This document shows positions 35,621 through 44,962 of a stretch of 64,000 nucleotides of DNA, in pieces. The DNA is from Ruminococcus sp. XPD3002 (GTDB taxonomy: Bacteria > Bacillota > Clostridia > Oscillospirales > Ruminococcaceae). The position numbers and the translations under genes were made by a program. The stretch covers positions 246,546-310,545 of the forward strand of contig FPJT01000003.1 of assembly GCA_900119535.1 (NCBI GenBank). Reading direction: 5' to 3'. Position 1 is the stretch's first letter. Each line of letters starts with the position of its first letter. Below the pieces are notes generated by a model that had not been told where the DNA came from, ran no database searches, and worked only from the letters and a program-made list of their open reading frames with translations.

Positions 35621-35772
35621 CTGCTGATACATCATGATTATGCTATTTTTAGCAATAATATAATATACTTATTTTCCTCTTGCGGGTATTATAATTATAG
35701 GAAATATTGAAAACGATGCCGCATTGCAAGCACTCAGCGGCTGTCAATACCAACTGAAAGGGGCTAATCAGC

Positions 35773-38646
35773 ATGAAAAAATCATTCAAAAAATTAGCTG
35801 CAGCTTTAGCTGCATTTACCATGATATCAGCAGCAGCCTACGGCGGAAGTCTTTCCGCCAATGCTGCCGATCAGAGCGCAACTGCCTGGGGCGATGCCAA
35901 TCTTGACAAGGAAGTCGGTCTTTCTGATGCTCTCCTCATCCTCCAGTACCTTGCGAACTCTCAAAAATACCCCCTCCAGCCTCAGGGACTGGTGAACGCA
36001 GATGTGTACCTCAACGGCGACGGTATAACAGCAAATGATTCGCTTACCCTCCAGCGCTATGATGCAAAACTCATCTCCGTTCTCCCTGAATCTTACATGA
36101 ATCCTGGTCAGGCAAACGGCGATCAGCCCGTGCAGACGACACCTCCCGTTGTCTACACACAGCCTGTTCAGGTTCAGACAACTACAGTGATCGTTACAAC
36201 AGCGGCTCCTGTTACTACTGCTGCTCCTGTTGTTAACCCCACTTCAAATATCAAGGACTATGGTACCGCTATGAACGCAAACGCTACTATGGTCGAGGAT
36301 TTCCGTGACGGCTCATCGAAGTATTTCATTGCTTCCGACGGCTGGGAGAACGGCGATCCTTTCGACTGTGGCTGGTACAAGTCCCAGACTTCTCTCGACA
36401 CAGGCTGCCTGACTCTCTCTATCGATAAGGACAAAACAGGCAAGTACAACTACGCAGGTGCCGAGTACAGAACAAACGACTTCTATCACTATGGCTATTA
36501 CGAGACTTCAATGCAGGCTATCAAGAATGACGGCGTTGTTTCCTCATTCTTCACCTACACAGGTCCTTCTGATGACAATCCGTGGGACGAGATAGATATC
36601 GAAGTCCTCGGTAAGGATACCAGAAAGGTACAGTTCAACTACTATACACAGGGACAGGGCAAACACGAGTTCATGTACGATCTCGGCTTCGATGCTTCCG
36701 AGGGTTATCATACCTACGGCTTCGACTGGCAGCCCGACCACATCACATGGTACGTTGACGGCAAGCCTGTTTACACTGCAAACAGCAATATCCCCACGAC
36801 CGCAGGCAAGATAATGATGAACACATGGCCGGGACGCGGCGTTGACGGCTGGCTCAACCACTACAACGGCAATACACCTCTTACAGCACGTTATCAGTGG
36901 GTAACTTACAACCAGTCGGGACCTGCAAACGGCAACAACAACAACAACAACAACAATAACAACAATAACAACAATAATAACAACCAGCCTAATCCATGGG
37001 AACAGTGGCAGCAGCCCGATCCCAACCAGAACAACAACAACAACAACAACAACAATAACAACCAGCCTAATCCCTGGGAACAGTGGCAGCAGCCGGATCC
37101 AAACCAGAACAACAACAACAACAACAATAATAACAACAATCAGCAGTCAGGCACAGACTACATGGATGCTACAGCAGACCTCGTAGCTGACTTCAGAAAG
37201 GGTTCAACTCCAACATTCATCGCTTCCGACGGCTGGGAGAACGGCGATCCTTTCGACTGCGGCTGGTACAAGTCCCAGACTTCCCTCGACACAGGCTGCC
37301 TGACTCTCTCTATCGACAAGGACAAAACAGGCAAGTACAACTACGCAGGTGCCGAGTACAGAACTACAGATTTCTACCACTACGGCTACTATGAGACTTC
37401 CATGAAGGCTATCAAGAATGACGGTGTTGTTTCCTCATTCTTCACTTACACAGGACCTTCCGATAATAACCCCTGGGACGAGATAGACATCGAGATCCTC
37501 GGTAAGGACACTACAAAGGTACAGTTCAACTACTACACCAACGGTCAGGGCGGTCACGAGTACATGTACGACCTCGGATTCGATTCATCCAAGGAGTTCC
37601 ACAGATTCGGCTTCGACTGGCAGCCTGACCACATCACATGGTACGTTGACGGCAAGCCTGTTTACACTGCAAACAGCAACATTCCAAAGACAGCAGGCAA
37701 GATCATGATGAACACATGGCCGGGACGCGGCGTTGACGAGTGGCTCGCTCACTACAACGGCAATACTCCTCTCACAGCTTACTACGAGTGGGTAACATAC
37801 AAGAAGAGCGGTTCATCAAACAACAATAACAACAACAATAATCAGCAGCAGCAGAATCCGTGGGAACAGTGGCAGCAGCCCGATCCCAACCAGAACAACA
37901 ACAACCAGCAGCAGAACCCCTGGGAACAGTGGCAGCAGCCCGATCCTAACCAGAACAATAACAATAACAACAATCAGCAGTCCGGTACAGACTACATGGA
38001 CGCTACTGCAAACCTCGTAGCTGATTTCAGAAAGGGTTCAACTCCTACATTCATCGCTTCCGACGGCTGGGAGAACGGCGATCCATTCGACTGCGGCTGG
38101 TACAAGTCCCAGACTTCCCTCGACACAGGCTGCCTGACTCTCTCTATTGACAAGGACAAAACAGGCAAGTACAACTATGCAGGTGCCGAGTACAGAACTA
38201 CAGATTTCTACCACTACGGCTACTACGAGACTTCCATGAAGGCTATCAAGAATGACGGTGTTGTTTCCTCATTCTTCACCTACACAGGACCTTCCGATAA
38301 TAACCCCTGGGACGAGATAGACATCGAGATCCTCGGTAAGGACACTACAAAGGTACAGTTCAACTACTACACCAACGGTCAGGGCGGTCACGAGTACATG
38401 TACGACCTCGGATTCGATTCATCTAAGGAGTTCCACAGATTCGGCTTCGACTGGCAGCCCGATCACATCACATGGTACGTTGACGGCAAGCCTGTTTACA
38501 CTGCAAACAGCAACATTCCTAAGACAGCCGGCAAGATCATGATGAACACATGGCCGGGACGCGGTGTTGACGAGTGGCTCGCTCACTACAACGGAAATAC
38601 TCCTCTTACAGCATATTATGAATGGGTAACTTACAAGAAAAAATAA
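35773..38646 (+). CDS. Cellulosomal enzyme: N-terminal dockerin and three GH16 licheninase modules
   Basis: The 957-residue protein has a signal peptide (ends near ANAA, residue 32), an N-terminal dockerin (about 36-105; GDANLDKEVGLSDALLILQYLA and DVYLNGDGITANDSLTLQRYDAKL), a Pro/Thr linker, and three GH16 catalytic modules joined by poly-Asn linkers with repeated NPWEQWQQPDPNQ. Each module has the DEIDIE motif with nucleophile and acid/base Glu: E273/E277, E570/E574 and E848/E852. This points to cleavage of mixed-link beta-1,3-1,4-glucan. Modules 2 and 3 are almost identical in DNA with an 834-bp period, a recent duplication. Module 1 has diverged more. Confidence 0.95.
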   Translation: MKKSFKKLAAALAAFTMISAAAYGGSLSANAADQSATAWGDANLDKEVGLSDALLILQYLANSQKYPLQPQGLVNADVYLNGDGITANDSLTLQRYDAKLISVLPESYMNPGQANGDQPVQTTPPVVYTQPVQVQTTTVIVTTAAPVTTAAPVVNPTSNIKDYGTAMNANATMVEDFRDGSSKYFIASDGWENGDPFDCGWYKSQTSLDTGCLTLSIDKDKTGKYNYAGAEYRTNDFYHYGYYETSMQAIKNDGVVSSFFTYTGPSDDNPWDEIDIEVLGKDTRKVQFNYYTQGQGKHEFMYDLGFDASEGYHTYGFDWQPDHITWYVDGKPVYTANSNIPTTAGKIMMNTWPGRGVDGWLNHYNGNTPLTARYQWVTYNQSGPANGNNNNNNNNNNNNNNNNNQPNPWEQWQQPDPNQNNNNNNNNNNNQPNPWEQWQQPDPNQNNNNNNNNNNNQQSGTDYMDATADLVADFRKGSTPTFIASDGWENGDPFDCGWYKSQTSLDTGCLTLSIDKDKTGKYNYAGAEYRTTDFYHYGYYETSMKAIKNDGVVSSFFTYTGPSDNNPWDEIDIEILGKDTTKVQFNYYTNGQGGHEYMYDLGFDSSKEFHRFGFDWQPDHITWYVDGKPVYTANSNIPKTAGKIMMNTWPGRGVDEWLAHYNGNTPLTAYYEWVTYKKSGSSNNNNNNNNQQQQNPWEQWQQPDPNQNNNNQQQNPWEQWQQPDPNQNNNNNNNQQSGTDYMDATANLVADFRKGSTPTFIASDGWENGDPFDCGWYKSQTSLDTGCLTLSIDKDKTGKYNYAGAEYRTTDFYHYGYYETSMKAIKNDGVVSSFFTYTGPSDNNPWDEIDIEILGKDTTKVQFNYYTNGQGGHEYMYDLGFDSSKEFHRFGFDWQPDHITWYVDGKPVYTANSNIPKTAGKIMMNTWPGRGVDEWLAHYNGNTPLTAYYEWVTYKKK

Positions 38647-38673
38647 TGTAAGACATCAACTCCTTTTATCATT

Positions 38674-38709
38674 GCGGCGCACAGTTTCTTAACTGTGCGT
38701 CGTTTTTTT
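38674..38709 (+). terminator. Terminator of the GH16 gene
   Basis: GCGGCGCACAGTT pairs with AACTGTGCGTCGT (one or two G-T pairs) and is followed by a run of T. Confidence 0.88.
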
Positions 38710-38768
38710 ATGTCTCATACACTCACCTGTCTGCGGGAAAAATTTTTTCAGAAAAATAAAAAAAGCCC

Positions 38769-38819
38769 TTGACAAACACTGTAATACGTGTTATCATATA
38801 ACTGTAATAACTGTATTAC
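38769..38819 (+). promoter_or_regulatory. Promoter and probable GntR operator
   Basis: TTGACA (38769-38774) and TATCAT (38792-38797) have 17-bp spacing. Overlapping them is an outer inverted repeat GTAATAC (38781-38787) / GTATTAC (38813-38819) and an inner GTTAT-CAT-ATAAC (38790-38802), sites where the encoded GntR regulator could autorepress. Confidence 0.65.
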
Positions 38820-38856
38820 GTGATATAGTACACATTCTACAGAAAGGAGCTGCACT

Positions 38857-39234
38857 ATGTTCTCAATCGACCTTACAAGCAGAATCCCCATTTATGAGCA
38901 GATCTACGAAAAAATCATTGGTCTGATCCTCAACGGTACTCTGAAAGAAAACGACCAGCTGCCCAGTGTACGCAGCCTCGCAAAATCCACAGGAGTCAAT
39001 CCCAATACAGTCGCAAAAGCCTATCAGGAACTCGAACGCAATAAGATAATCTATTCCGTTCCGGGAAGAGGAAGCTTTATCTCAGCTCAGGACAATGACG
39101 AGTTTCGGGCAAAGGTGCTTGAAGACTTCGACAGTGCCGTAAACGAAGCACTCGATCGTGGTATCACCACTTCTGAACTGAAAGACCGTCTTGATACTCT
39201 CGGTTCAGCTTTCGGAAAGGAGAATAAGATATGA
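38857..39234 (+). CDS. GntR-family (YtrA-type) transcriptional regulator
   Basis: The 125-residue protein consists of a winged HTH (about residues 10-75; IPIYEQIYEKIIGLILNGTLKENDQLPSVRSLAKSTGVNPNTVAKAYQELE) and a short helical tail without the long effector domain, as in the YtrA subfamily. Such regulators typically repress the ABC transporter encoded downstream. The gene overlaps the ATPase gene by 4 bp. Ligand unknown. Confidence 0.93.
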   Translation: MFSIDLTSRIPIYEQIYEKIIGLILNGTLKENDQLPSVRSLAKSTGVNPNTVAKAYQELERNKIIYSVPGRGSFISAQDNDEFRAKVLEDFDSAVNEALDRGITTSELKDRLDTLGSAFGKENKI

Positions 39235-40160
39235 TAGAACTAAAAAACACTGTAAAAAAATTCGATGAATATACCGCACTCGACGGCATCGACCTGAAAA
39301 TAGACAAGGGCGTCGCTTTCGGACTTCTCGGCTCTAACGGCGCAGGTAAATCCACTATACTCCGCCTTCTCTCAGGTATCTACTCCCCCGATTCAGGCGA
39401 GGTACTCATCGACGGAAAGTCCGTTTTCGATGATCCAGAGATGAAACAGAAGGTCTTTTTCATCAATGACGAGACCGTTCAGTTCGGAGGATTCACCCTC
39501 AAAAAGCTTAAGGACTACTATAGATCCTACTACCCGAACTTCTCCGATGAGATTTTCGAGACTCTCAGGAAAAAAGTGGACCTTCCCCTTGATAAGAAGA
39601 TAAACACCTTCTCAAAGGGCATGAAGCGTCAGGCTATCGTTATTATCGGTCTCGCCTGCTGCACCGACTATCTCCTCCTTGATGAAGCATTCGACGGTCT
39701 TGATCCTACAATGCGTATCATCGTAAAGAAAATGCTCGTTGACGCTATGCTTGACAGAGAGCTTACCACTATCATCTCCTCACACAACCTTAAGGAGATA
39801 AACGAGGTCTGCGATACTGCCGCTCTCATCCACAACGGAAAGATAGTATTCTCGCGCGATATCGACGATGTCAAGGGCAGCGTACACAAGATACAGGTGG
39901 TATTCCGCAAGGACGAAAACGGTAATATCCCCGAATACAAGGCTGAGGACTTCAATTCAGATGAGCTTCAGATACTCCATTTTGAAAGATCGCAGAGTAT
40001 TTACTACATAATCGCAAAGGGCGACGAAGATGTTATAAGAGCTGTTTTCGGTTCTAAAAAGCCCGTCCTTCTTGAAATAATCCCGCTTACACTTGAAGAA
40101 ATATTTATCTATGAACTGGAGGTGCTTGGCTATGACAGCAACAACATCAACGAAGAATAA
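39231..40160 (+). CDS. ABC transporter ATP-binding protein
   Basis: The 309-residue ATPase has Walker A LLGSNGAGKSTIL, a signature region with FSKGMKRQAIVIIGLA (a weak LSGGQ variant typical of ABC-2/YtrB types), Walker B YLLLDEAFDGLDP and the H-loop ISSHN. It pairs with the permease encoded next, whose start lies 29 bp inside this gene. It energises export of an unknown substrate under the control of the GntR protein. Confidence 0.93.
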   Translation: MIELKNTVKKFDEYTALDGIDLKIDKGVAFGLLGSNGAGKSTILRLLSGIYSPDSGEVLIDGKSVFDDPEMKQKVFFINDETVQFGGFTLKKLKDYYRSYYPNFSDEIFETLRKKVDLPLDKKINTFSKGMKRQAIVIIGLACCTDYLLLDEAFDGLDPTMRIIVKKMLVDAMLDRELTTIISSHNLKEINEVCDTAALIHNGKIVFSRDIDDVKGSVHKIQVVFRKDENGNIPEYKAEDFNSDELQILHFERSQSIYYIIAKGDEDVIRAVFGSKKPVLLEIIPLTLEEIFIYELEVLGYDSNNINEE

Positions 40161-42441
40161 AAATATGTTTGCTGTTAGGTTCAGCAATGATCTTAAAGAC
40201 AGCTCAAGACTGTTTTGGGTAAGTGTTTTCCTGAATGTCCTCGGACTCCCTATGGGCGTCATCGCAGTCCTCGTGGAGAGCTACAATCAGCAGCATCAGA
40301 TCTATACGAACGGAAGCGCTGCTTTCGTCATGATCGCCGTTATCGCACTTATTCTTTATATCGCTATGGGTATCGTTATTGCACTTTTCCATTTCAGATA
40401 CCTGTATACAAAGTCCATCGTCGATATGAACTACTCTCTGCCGCTGAACAATAAACAGCGCTTTTCCGCAGATTACCTCTCGGGACTCTTTGTTTACTTC
40501 GTCCCCCTTGTTGTAGGAATCCTGCTTGCACTGGTGGTTTACGGCATAGGTTCTCAGTTCGTACACGTTATCGAAGAAATATCTGTTATGATACCGCATC
40601 TGTTCGTATCAGGCTTCATAGTTGTTATCGGTATGCTGATGCTGTATACTCTTGCCGTACTTGCAATAACCTTCTGCGGAAGTACTTTCGAGGCTATATT
40701 CAGCGTTGCAGCTGTTAACGGTATCATTCCCGCTGTTATCGCATGTATATGGCTGACTATAGTAAGAAACAACGGATTCGGACTTATCGACACCGCTGTT
40801 TTCCACGGCAATCCCATGTTCGGAACAAGCCCGATAGGTTCTGCCATGTTCTTCGGCAAATACCTTGAAGACGGCTTCGTACAGAGAAACATTTACGATT
40901 CTATCTCCGTTTACACTCCCGAGTATTACCACTCTTTATATATACGCTGGCTCGCAATGGCACTTATTTTCACAGTTATTTACCTCTGCATCGCTTTCGT
41001 TATCTACAGCAGAAGAAAGGCTGAGGACGTTGCAAAGCCTTACATCTCAAAGGTGTTCTTCTACGGCATCATGTCAGCTGCACTTTTCTGCATCCTTTCA
41101 CTTATGCTTGCTGTAGACGGCAATCCTCTCGCAGCTGTAATAGTAGTTGCTATCTTCTGGTTCATAATGGAAGTCATCACAAGACGAGGCTTCAAGAAGT
41201 TCTGGACAGCTATCGTAAGCTTCGGCATCACGGTTGCAGCATCCTTTGGTTTTATCGGACTCTGCAAAGCTACAAACGGCTTCGGTGCAGTTAACAAGAT
41301 ACCTTCCGCAAACAGCATCTCATGCGTCAAAATCGAGAATAACGACTACTATTCACGTGACTATTACGGTTCTGACATAACCTTCTCAGACAAGGAAGTT
41401 ATCGATTCTGTAATAGCTTTACATAAAGATATAGTTGGCCACTACAATAACAGAAACAACTACGAATATAAACCCGTATCAGGCACAAGTCAGATCATCG
41501 ACCAGACAACCATTAATATCTCCTACTGCACAAAGAGCGGTTCAACTATCGAAAGATACTATCAGATACCTTCATATATGATATCCGACCTTATGCTGAA
41601 GAAAATGACCTGCGAGGAAAATGCAGAATACCGTTCGGAACAGATGCTTTTAAGTATCGCAAATACTAAATCGGATTATATTGTATCAAACAAGTCCGAC
41701 GCTCTGAAATACATGAAGAACACACAGCTCCTTGTAGAAGATAAGGTCTACTCCGACAGCAAATACTACAACATCACCAAGGATGAGGCAGTTGAGCTTT
41801 ATGAAGCTTACAAGAAGGACCTTATGGAGATAACCGAAGATGGCCTTAAAAACAGCGAATTCCTCGGATATGTAAGCGGTGCGTTCGTACTTTCTTCCTT
41901 CAGAAATACTCTTGCAGTTCTTGACAAGATGAACGTGGAATTCATTGATTTCAACGCTAAGAATATGTTCGACCGCTACTCTGTATCCAATGTTGAAATT
42001 CTCGACGAACCAGGTATAGTTACATATGAGAAATATTTCTATAGCGATCCCCATTCATCAGGATACTTCATTGACTACGGCAGATATTATTATGAAGAGG
42101 ACAATTATCGCAGCGAAAACTCAGTTGATTCAATGTGCAGCATGAGCAGCGGACAAATCGGTACAAGAGGCGGATACCTTTACAGACTCTATGATACTGA
42201 CGAATTCAAAGAACTCATGAAAATAGCTACTCCAATAATCATCGGTGAAAAGCCACTCGCTGTCATCAATTATAATAACTTCGGAACTATACTCTATGTA
42301 CCCGACAGACCGGGCAACCGTGAGATATTCGATAAGGCTGTAGAGTCCCTCGACCTCATCCCCGAGGAAGAACTCGTACAGTATAACAATTACTACGGCT
42401 ATGACAGCTACGGCAATCCGATGCCGCAAAAGGTATATTGA
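40132..42441 (+). CDS. ABC-2-type permease with large extracytoplasmic domain
   Basis: This 769-residue membrane protein has about eight TM helices in the first ~420 residues (FWVSVFLNVLGLPMGVIAVLV through FFYGIMSAALFCILSLML), followed by a ~340-residue soluble region rich in Tyr and Asn. The ATG at 40132 is selected over an in-frame ATG at 40093 because GGAGGT precedes it and homologues would not need the extra 13 residues. It functions with the overlapping ATPase. The extracytoplasmic C-terminal part has no family I recognise. Confidence 0.85.
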   Translation: MTATTSTKNKNMFAVRFSNDLKDSSRLFWVSVFLNVLGLPMGVIAVLVESYNQQHQIYTNGSAAFVMIAVIALILYIAMGIVIALFHFRYLYTKSIVDMNYSLPLNNKQRFSADYLSGLFVYFVPLVVGILLALVVYGIGSQFVHVIEEISVMIPHLFVSGFIVVIGMLMLYTLAVLAITFCGSTFEAIFSVAAVNGIIPAVIACIWLTIVRNNGFGLIDTAVFHGNPMFGTSPIGSAMFFGKYLEDGFVQRNIYDSISVYTPEYYHSLYIRWLAMALIFTVIYLCIAFVIYSRRKAEDVAKPYISKVFFYGIMSAALFCILSLMLAVDGNPLAAVIVVAIFWFIMEVITRRGFKKFWTAIVSFGITVAASFGFIGLCKATNGFGAVNKIPSANSISCVKIENNDYYSRDYYGSDITFSDKEVIDSVIALHKDIVGHYNNRNNYEYKPVSGTSQIIDQTTINISYCTKSGSTIERYYQIPSYMISDLMLKKMTCEENAEYRSEQMLLSIANTKSDYIVSNKSDALKYMKNTQLLVEDKVYSDSKYYNITKDEAVELYEAYKKDLMEITEDGLKNSEFLGYVSGAFVLSSFRNTLAVLDKMNVEFIDFNAKNMFDRYSVSNVEILDEPGIVTYEKYFYSDPHSSGYFIDYGRYYYEEDNYRSENSVDSMCSMSSGQIGTRGGYLYRLYDTDEFKELMKIATPIIIGEKPLAVINYNNFGTILYVPDRPGNREIFDKAVESLDLIPEEELVQYNNYYGYDSYGNPMPQKVY

Positions 42442-42470
42442 TTTTTTCGGTTTAATAAACTTCATCCTTT

Positions 42471-42600
42471 CAGGGACGGCTTTAATACAGTATTCAAATA
42501 GACGTTTATGTGTATTTATCAGGGAATATCTCCATTCAGAGGGACTCCCCCCGATATTACATAAAACTTCCGTATGAGTACATCAGCAAAGTCGTCCCTG
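42471..42600. repeat. 13-bp inverted repeat enclosing ~104 bp
   Basis: CAGGGACGGCTTT (42471-42483) and AAAGTCGTCCCTG (42588-42600) pair at 12 of 13 positions (the other can be G-U in RNA). The enclosed sequence has no ORF. It follows the ABC permease and may be part of its 3' end or a small MITE. Confidence 0.5.
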
Positions 42601-42649
42601 TACTTTTATACTGCAAAATAGTTAAATGAACAAAATATATTCCCTCCTG

Positions 42650-42678
42650 TTGCTTTTTTTTCTGATTTGTGGTAAAAT
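42650..42678 (+). promoter_or_regulatory. Promoter of tRNA-Arg
   Basis: TTGCTT (42650-42655) and TAAAAT (42673-42678) are 17 bp apart and lie 11 bp before the tRNA. Confidence 0.65.
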
Positions 42679-42689
42679 ATATATGTTGT

Positions 42690-42766
42690 GTCCCAATAGC
42701 TCAGTAGGATAGAGCGACTGCCTCCTAAGCAGTAGGCCGGAGGTTCGACTCCTCTTTGGGACGCCA
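42690..42766 (+). tRNA. tRNA-Arg (anticodon CCT)
   Basis: The cloverleaf folds fully. The acceptor GTCCCAA pairs with TTGGGAC, the D arm is GCTC/GAGC, the anticodon stem ACTGC/GCAGT has loop CTCCTAA (anticodon CCT, reads AGG), the variable loop is 5 nt, and the T arm GGAGG-TTCGACT-CCTCT has a TTCGA core. Discriminator G and an encoded CCA follow. Confidence 0.97.
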
Positions 42767-42791
42767 GCGCTGAATACGGCGCTTACAGCTT

Positions 42792-42820
42792 GCGGTTCGT
42801 TTTTTACGGACCGCTTTTTT
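42792..42820 (+). terminator. Terminator of tRNA-Arg
   Basis: GCGGTTCG pairs with CGGACCGC, followed by six T. Confidence 0.88.
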
Positions 42821-42828
42821 ATGATATA

Positions 42829-42879
42829 CAAAAAGCCATAGTACTTCCGAAGCATTATCAGAAATACTATGGCTTGCAT
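42829..42879 (-). terminator. Terminator of the sigma/anti-sigma/lipoprotein operon
   Basis: AGCCATAGTA (42834-42843) pairs with TACTATGGCT (42865-42874). Read on the minus strand it is followed by TTTTGT. Confidence 0.8.
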
Positions 42880-42918
42880 TTTTAAATCAGTATTATCCCC
42901 TTTTCCACTCTTACATTG

Positions 42919-44106
42919 TTACTGTTCCGAGTCGTAAACAGGAGTAAGCTTTACAAGATGCGGCTCATGGGTTGCATCTACTGCCTCCTCCCCTATATTA
43001 TAGTATCCGAGGAACTCGCCGTTTCCGAGAGCGCAAAGGTTCATTTCGGGAAGTCCTGATTTTTTCAGATCGATTATGGTTTCCATGCTTCCGTCGTCAC
43101 AAATGCCTGATACATAATTATCCCCGTATACAATGAACTGATATTTTCCGTAACCTGCTACAGGGAAAAATACGTCGATCTTAAAAGTGAAGAATGAATC
43201 CGAAAGCGAATCACCTTCTACCTTGCGTATCTTATACACTCCTTCTTCACCGCTTTCGGTATCTGTATATGCGATATACGGATCGCCGTCACGTCCTTTC
43301 AGGATATAGGACTCGAAACAATAATTTTCGATCACCTCAGGAGATACACCTTCCGTAAGATCTGCTATCCTGTTTACAGAACCGTCAGCCTTGTTTATAC
43401 TATAGAGTTCACCTGCACCTATATACAGCATCTGATCTTCAAAATCGGCGACCTGCATCAGATTATCTCCTTCAGTACCCTCAGCGAACTTAAGCGGGAT
43501 AGTTCTTACAACTTTTCCGTCCTTGTATTCAGCCATGATATACGTTTTTTTGCAATTTTTGTTATAGCTTGCATAGTCGAAATTCTCGTCAAATTCGTCG
43601 GGAGCTTTGATACCGCCGTGATCCTGCAGCAGGTAGATGATACAGCCGTCCGAAATTGTTTCCATATCATTCATAGCAACATAAAAATCAACCGAACCGC
43701 ATTCCTGCGGTACTTCTGTTTCAACGAATGTAAAATTGCTGATATCCCTGTCGGTATAGTATTCTTTTAATCCTTCCTCAAAACCTGCATCGTATGCTAA
43801 TCTGAACTCATTGCCGCCGACATTTGTGATCTCGTAAATGTAATCAATATCTTCGGGCAGTTTTATTTCTTCAGACGTATAATGGTCGGTAATACCGCTT
43901 AAGTCCACAGGTTCGGACTCCGCAGCGGAGGTCTCTGTCACGGTGCTCTCGCTTAAATTTGCGGTAAGCTGTTCTTCCGTAACGCTTTCTGTATTCATTG
44001 CCTGATTTTCTTCAATGCTGAATCCTGTCTGTCTGCCGCAGGATGAAGCACATATGCATGACACCATTATAACAAGTGCTGCTGAAACTGATATTAATTT
44101 ATTCAT
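42919..44106 (-). CDS. Lipoprotein of unknown function in a sigma-factor operon
   Basis: The 395-residue product has a lipoprotein signal (hydrophobic stretch, then CASSCGRQ with the likely lipid-modified Cys), a Ser/Thr/Glu-rich linker (about 30-70), and a folded C-terminal region of beta strands (GELYSINKADGSVNRIADL, GRDGDPYIAYTDTESGEEGVYKI) suggestive of a beta-propeller. It lies 2 bp behind the anti-sigma-like gene. It may sense or report envelope state, but nothing in the sequence proves it. Confidence 0.75.
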   Translation of the reverse strand: MNKLISVSAALVIMVSCICASSCGRQTGFSIEENQAMNTESVTEEQLTANLSESTVTETSAAESEPVDLSGITDHYTSEEIKLPEDIDYIYEITNVGGNEFRLAYDAGFEEGLKEYYTDRDISNFTFVETEVPQECGSVDFYVAMNDMETISDGCIIYLLQDHGGIKAPDEFDENFDYASYNKNCKKTYIMAEYKDGKVVRTIPLKFAEGTEGDNLMQVADFEDQMLYIGAGELYSINKADGSVNRIADLTEGVSPEVIENYCFESYILKGRDGDPYIAYTDTESGEEGVYKIRKVEGDSLSDSFFTFKIDVFFPVAGYGKYQFIVYGDNYVSGICDDGSMETIIDLKKSGLPEMNLCALGNGEFLGYYNIGEEAVDATHEPHLVKLTPVYDSEQ

Positions 44107-44108
44107 AG

Positions 44109-44960
44109 TTAATCCTTTCTTGCATCTGAATTGAGCCTGATATCATCGATCTTCCATTGTGTACCGTCCCAAACAAAATCGAATACATATTCCCTATCCT
44201 TATCGACATAAGCAGAAAAATCATGACTGCTGCTATCGAATATCTGCGGCTCTGAAAGAGTTTCCGCAGTATTGTCGGTATTTCCTTCTCTTGTGTAGAG
44301 TTTACCGTTGTATTCGATAAGGACAGGAGCAGATGAATTTTCGTTCCCGTTGAACGCTTCATCTATACTCGTACCGATATATGGACTTTCGCTTTCTTTG
44401 AGCCTGTCGAAGTACTCGTCGCTGACAGTTTCACGGAGAGCATCATATATTTCCGCAAAGCTGTTAAAACGGTCGCCGTCTGTCAGATAATAAGCCACAT
44501 CCTCTCCCTGCCATTCGGGAGAACGTGAACTGTACTGATAGAAATATCTTACGCTGCTGTCTGAAGCGGCTCCGCCTTTTAAATAGTCCGAAACCGAGTC
44601 GAATTCTTCGGCAAGCATTCTTGCAGCAGCAGGACGGTCGGAATCATCAAGTGAATTCAGGACCGGTTTTATATTGTTGACTGTGTTATGTCTGCTGCCA
44701 TAGAATGACAGTGAACCCATAACAACAACAGCGGCTGCGGCAACTGAAACGGAAACTCCGATGAATTTTGTCAATATCGGCTTTCTGTACTTCTCAACGC
44801 CCGAAACACTGCTGTTATCTGATGATCCGTCCTGCTGAGAAGCTAACTTTCGCTCTATACGTGAATATATCCTTTCCCTTATCTCGTCGGAAAAAGCTGT
44901 ATCAGGGACGTTTTCAGACATTTCCGATACATCGTCTTTGAATAATTCTTCGATCTTCAT
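44109..44960 (-). CDS. Single-TM probable anti-sigma factor
   Basis: The 283-residue protein has a cytoplasmic N terminus (MKIEELFKDDVSEMSENVPDTAFSDEIRERIYSRIERKL), one TM (about residues 67-92; FIGVSVSVAAAAVVVMGSLSF) and an extracytoplasmic domain. Position and topology behind an ECF sigma gene suggest an anti-sigma factor, although no zinc-binding ASD motif (HxxxCxxC) is present. The ATG at 44960 is preferred over the GTG at 44969, since GGAG lies 8-10 nt upstream. Confidence 0.7.
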   Translation of the reverse strand: MKIEELFKDDVSEMSENVPDTAFSDEIRERIYSRIERKLASQQDGSSDNSSVSGVEKYRKPILTKFIGVSVSVAAAAVVVMGSLSFYGSRHNTVNNIKPVLNSLDDSDRPAAARMLAEEFDSVSDYLKGGAASDSSVRYFYQYSSRSPEWQGEDVAYYLTDGDRFNSFAEIYDALRETVSDEYFDRLKESESPYIGTSIDEAFNGNENSSAPVLIEYNGKLYTREGNTDNTAETLSEPQIFDSSSHDFSAYVDKDREYVFDFVWDGTQWKIDDIRLNSDARKD

Positions 44961-44962
44961 TT

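Noticed and set aside
36930-37150. CRISPR-like or microsatellite array
   Set aside because: The repeats are in-frame AAC/AAT codons of poly-Asn linkers within the GH16 protein; there are no spacers of fixed size.
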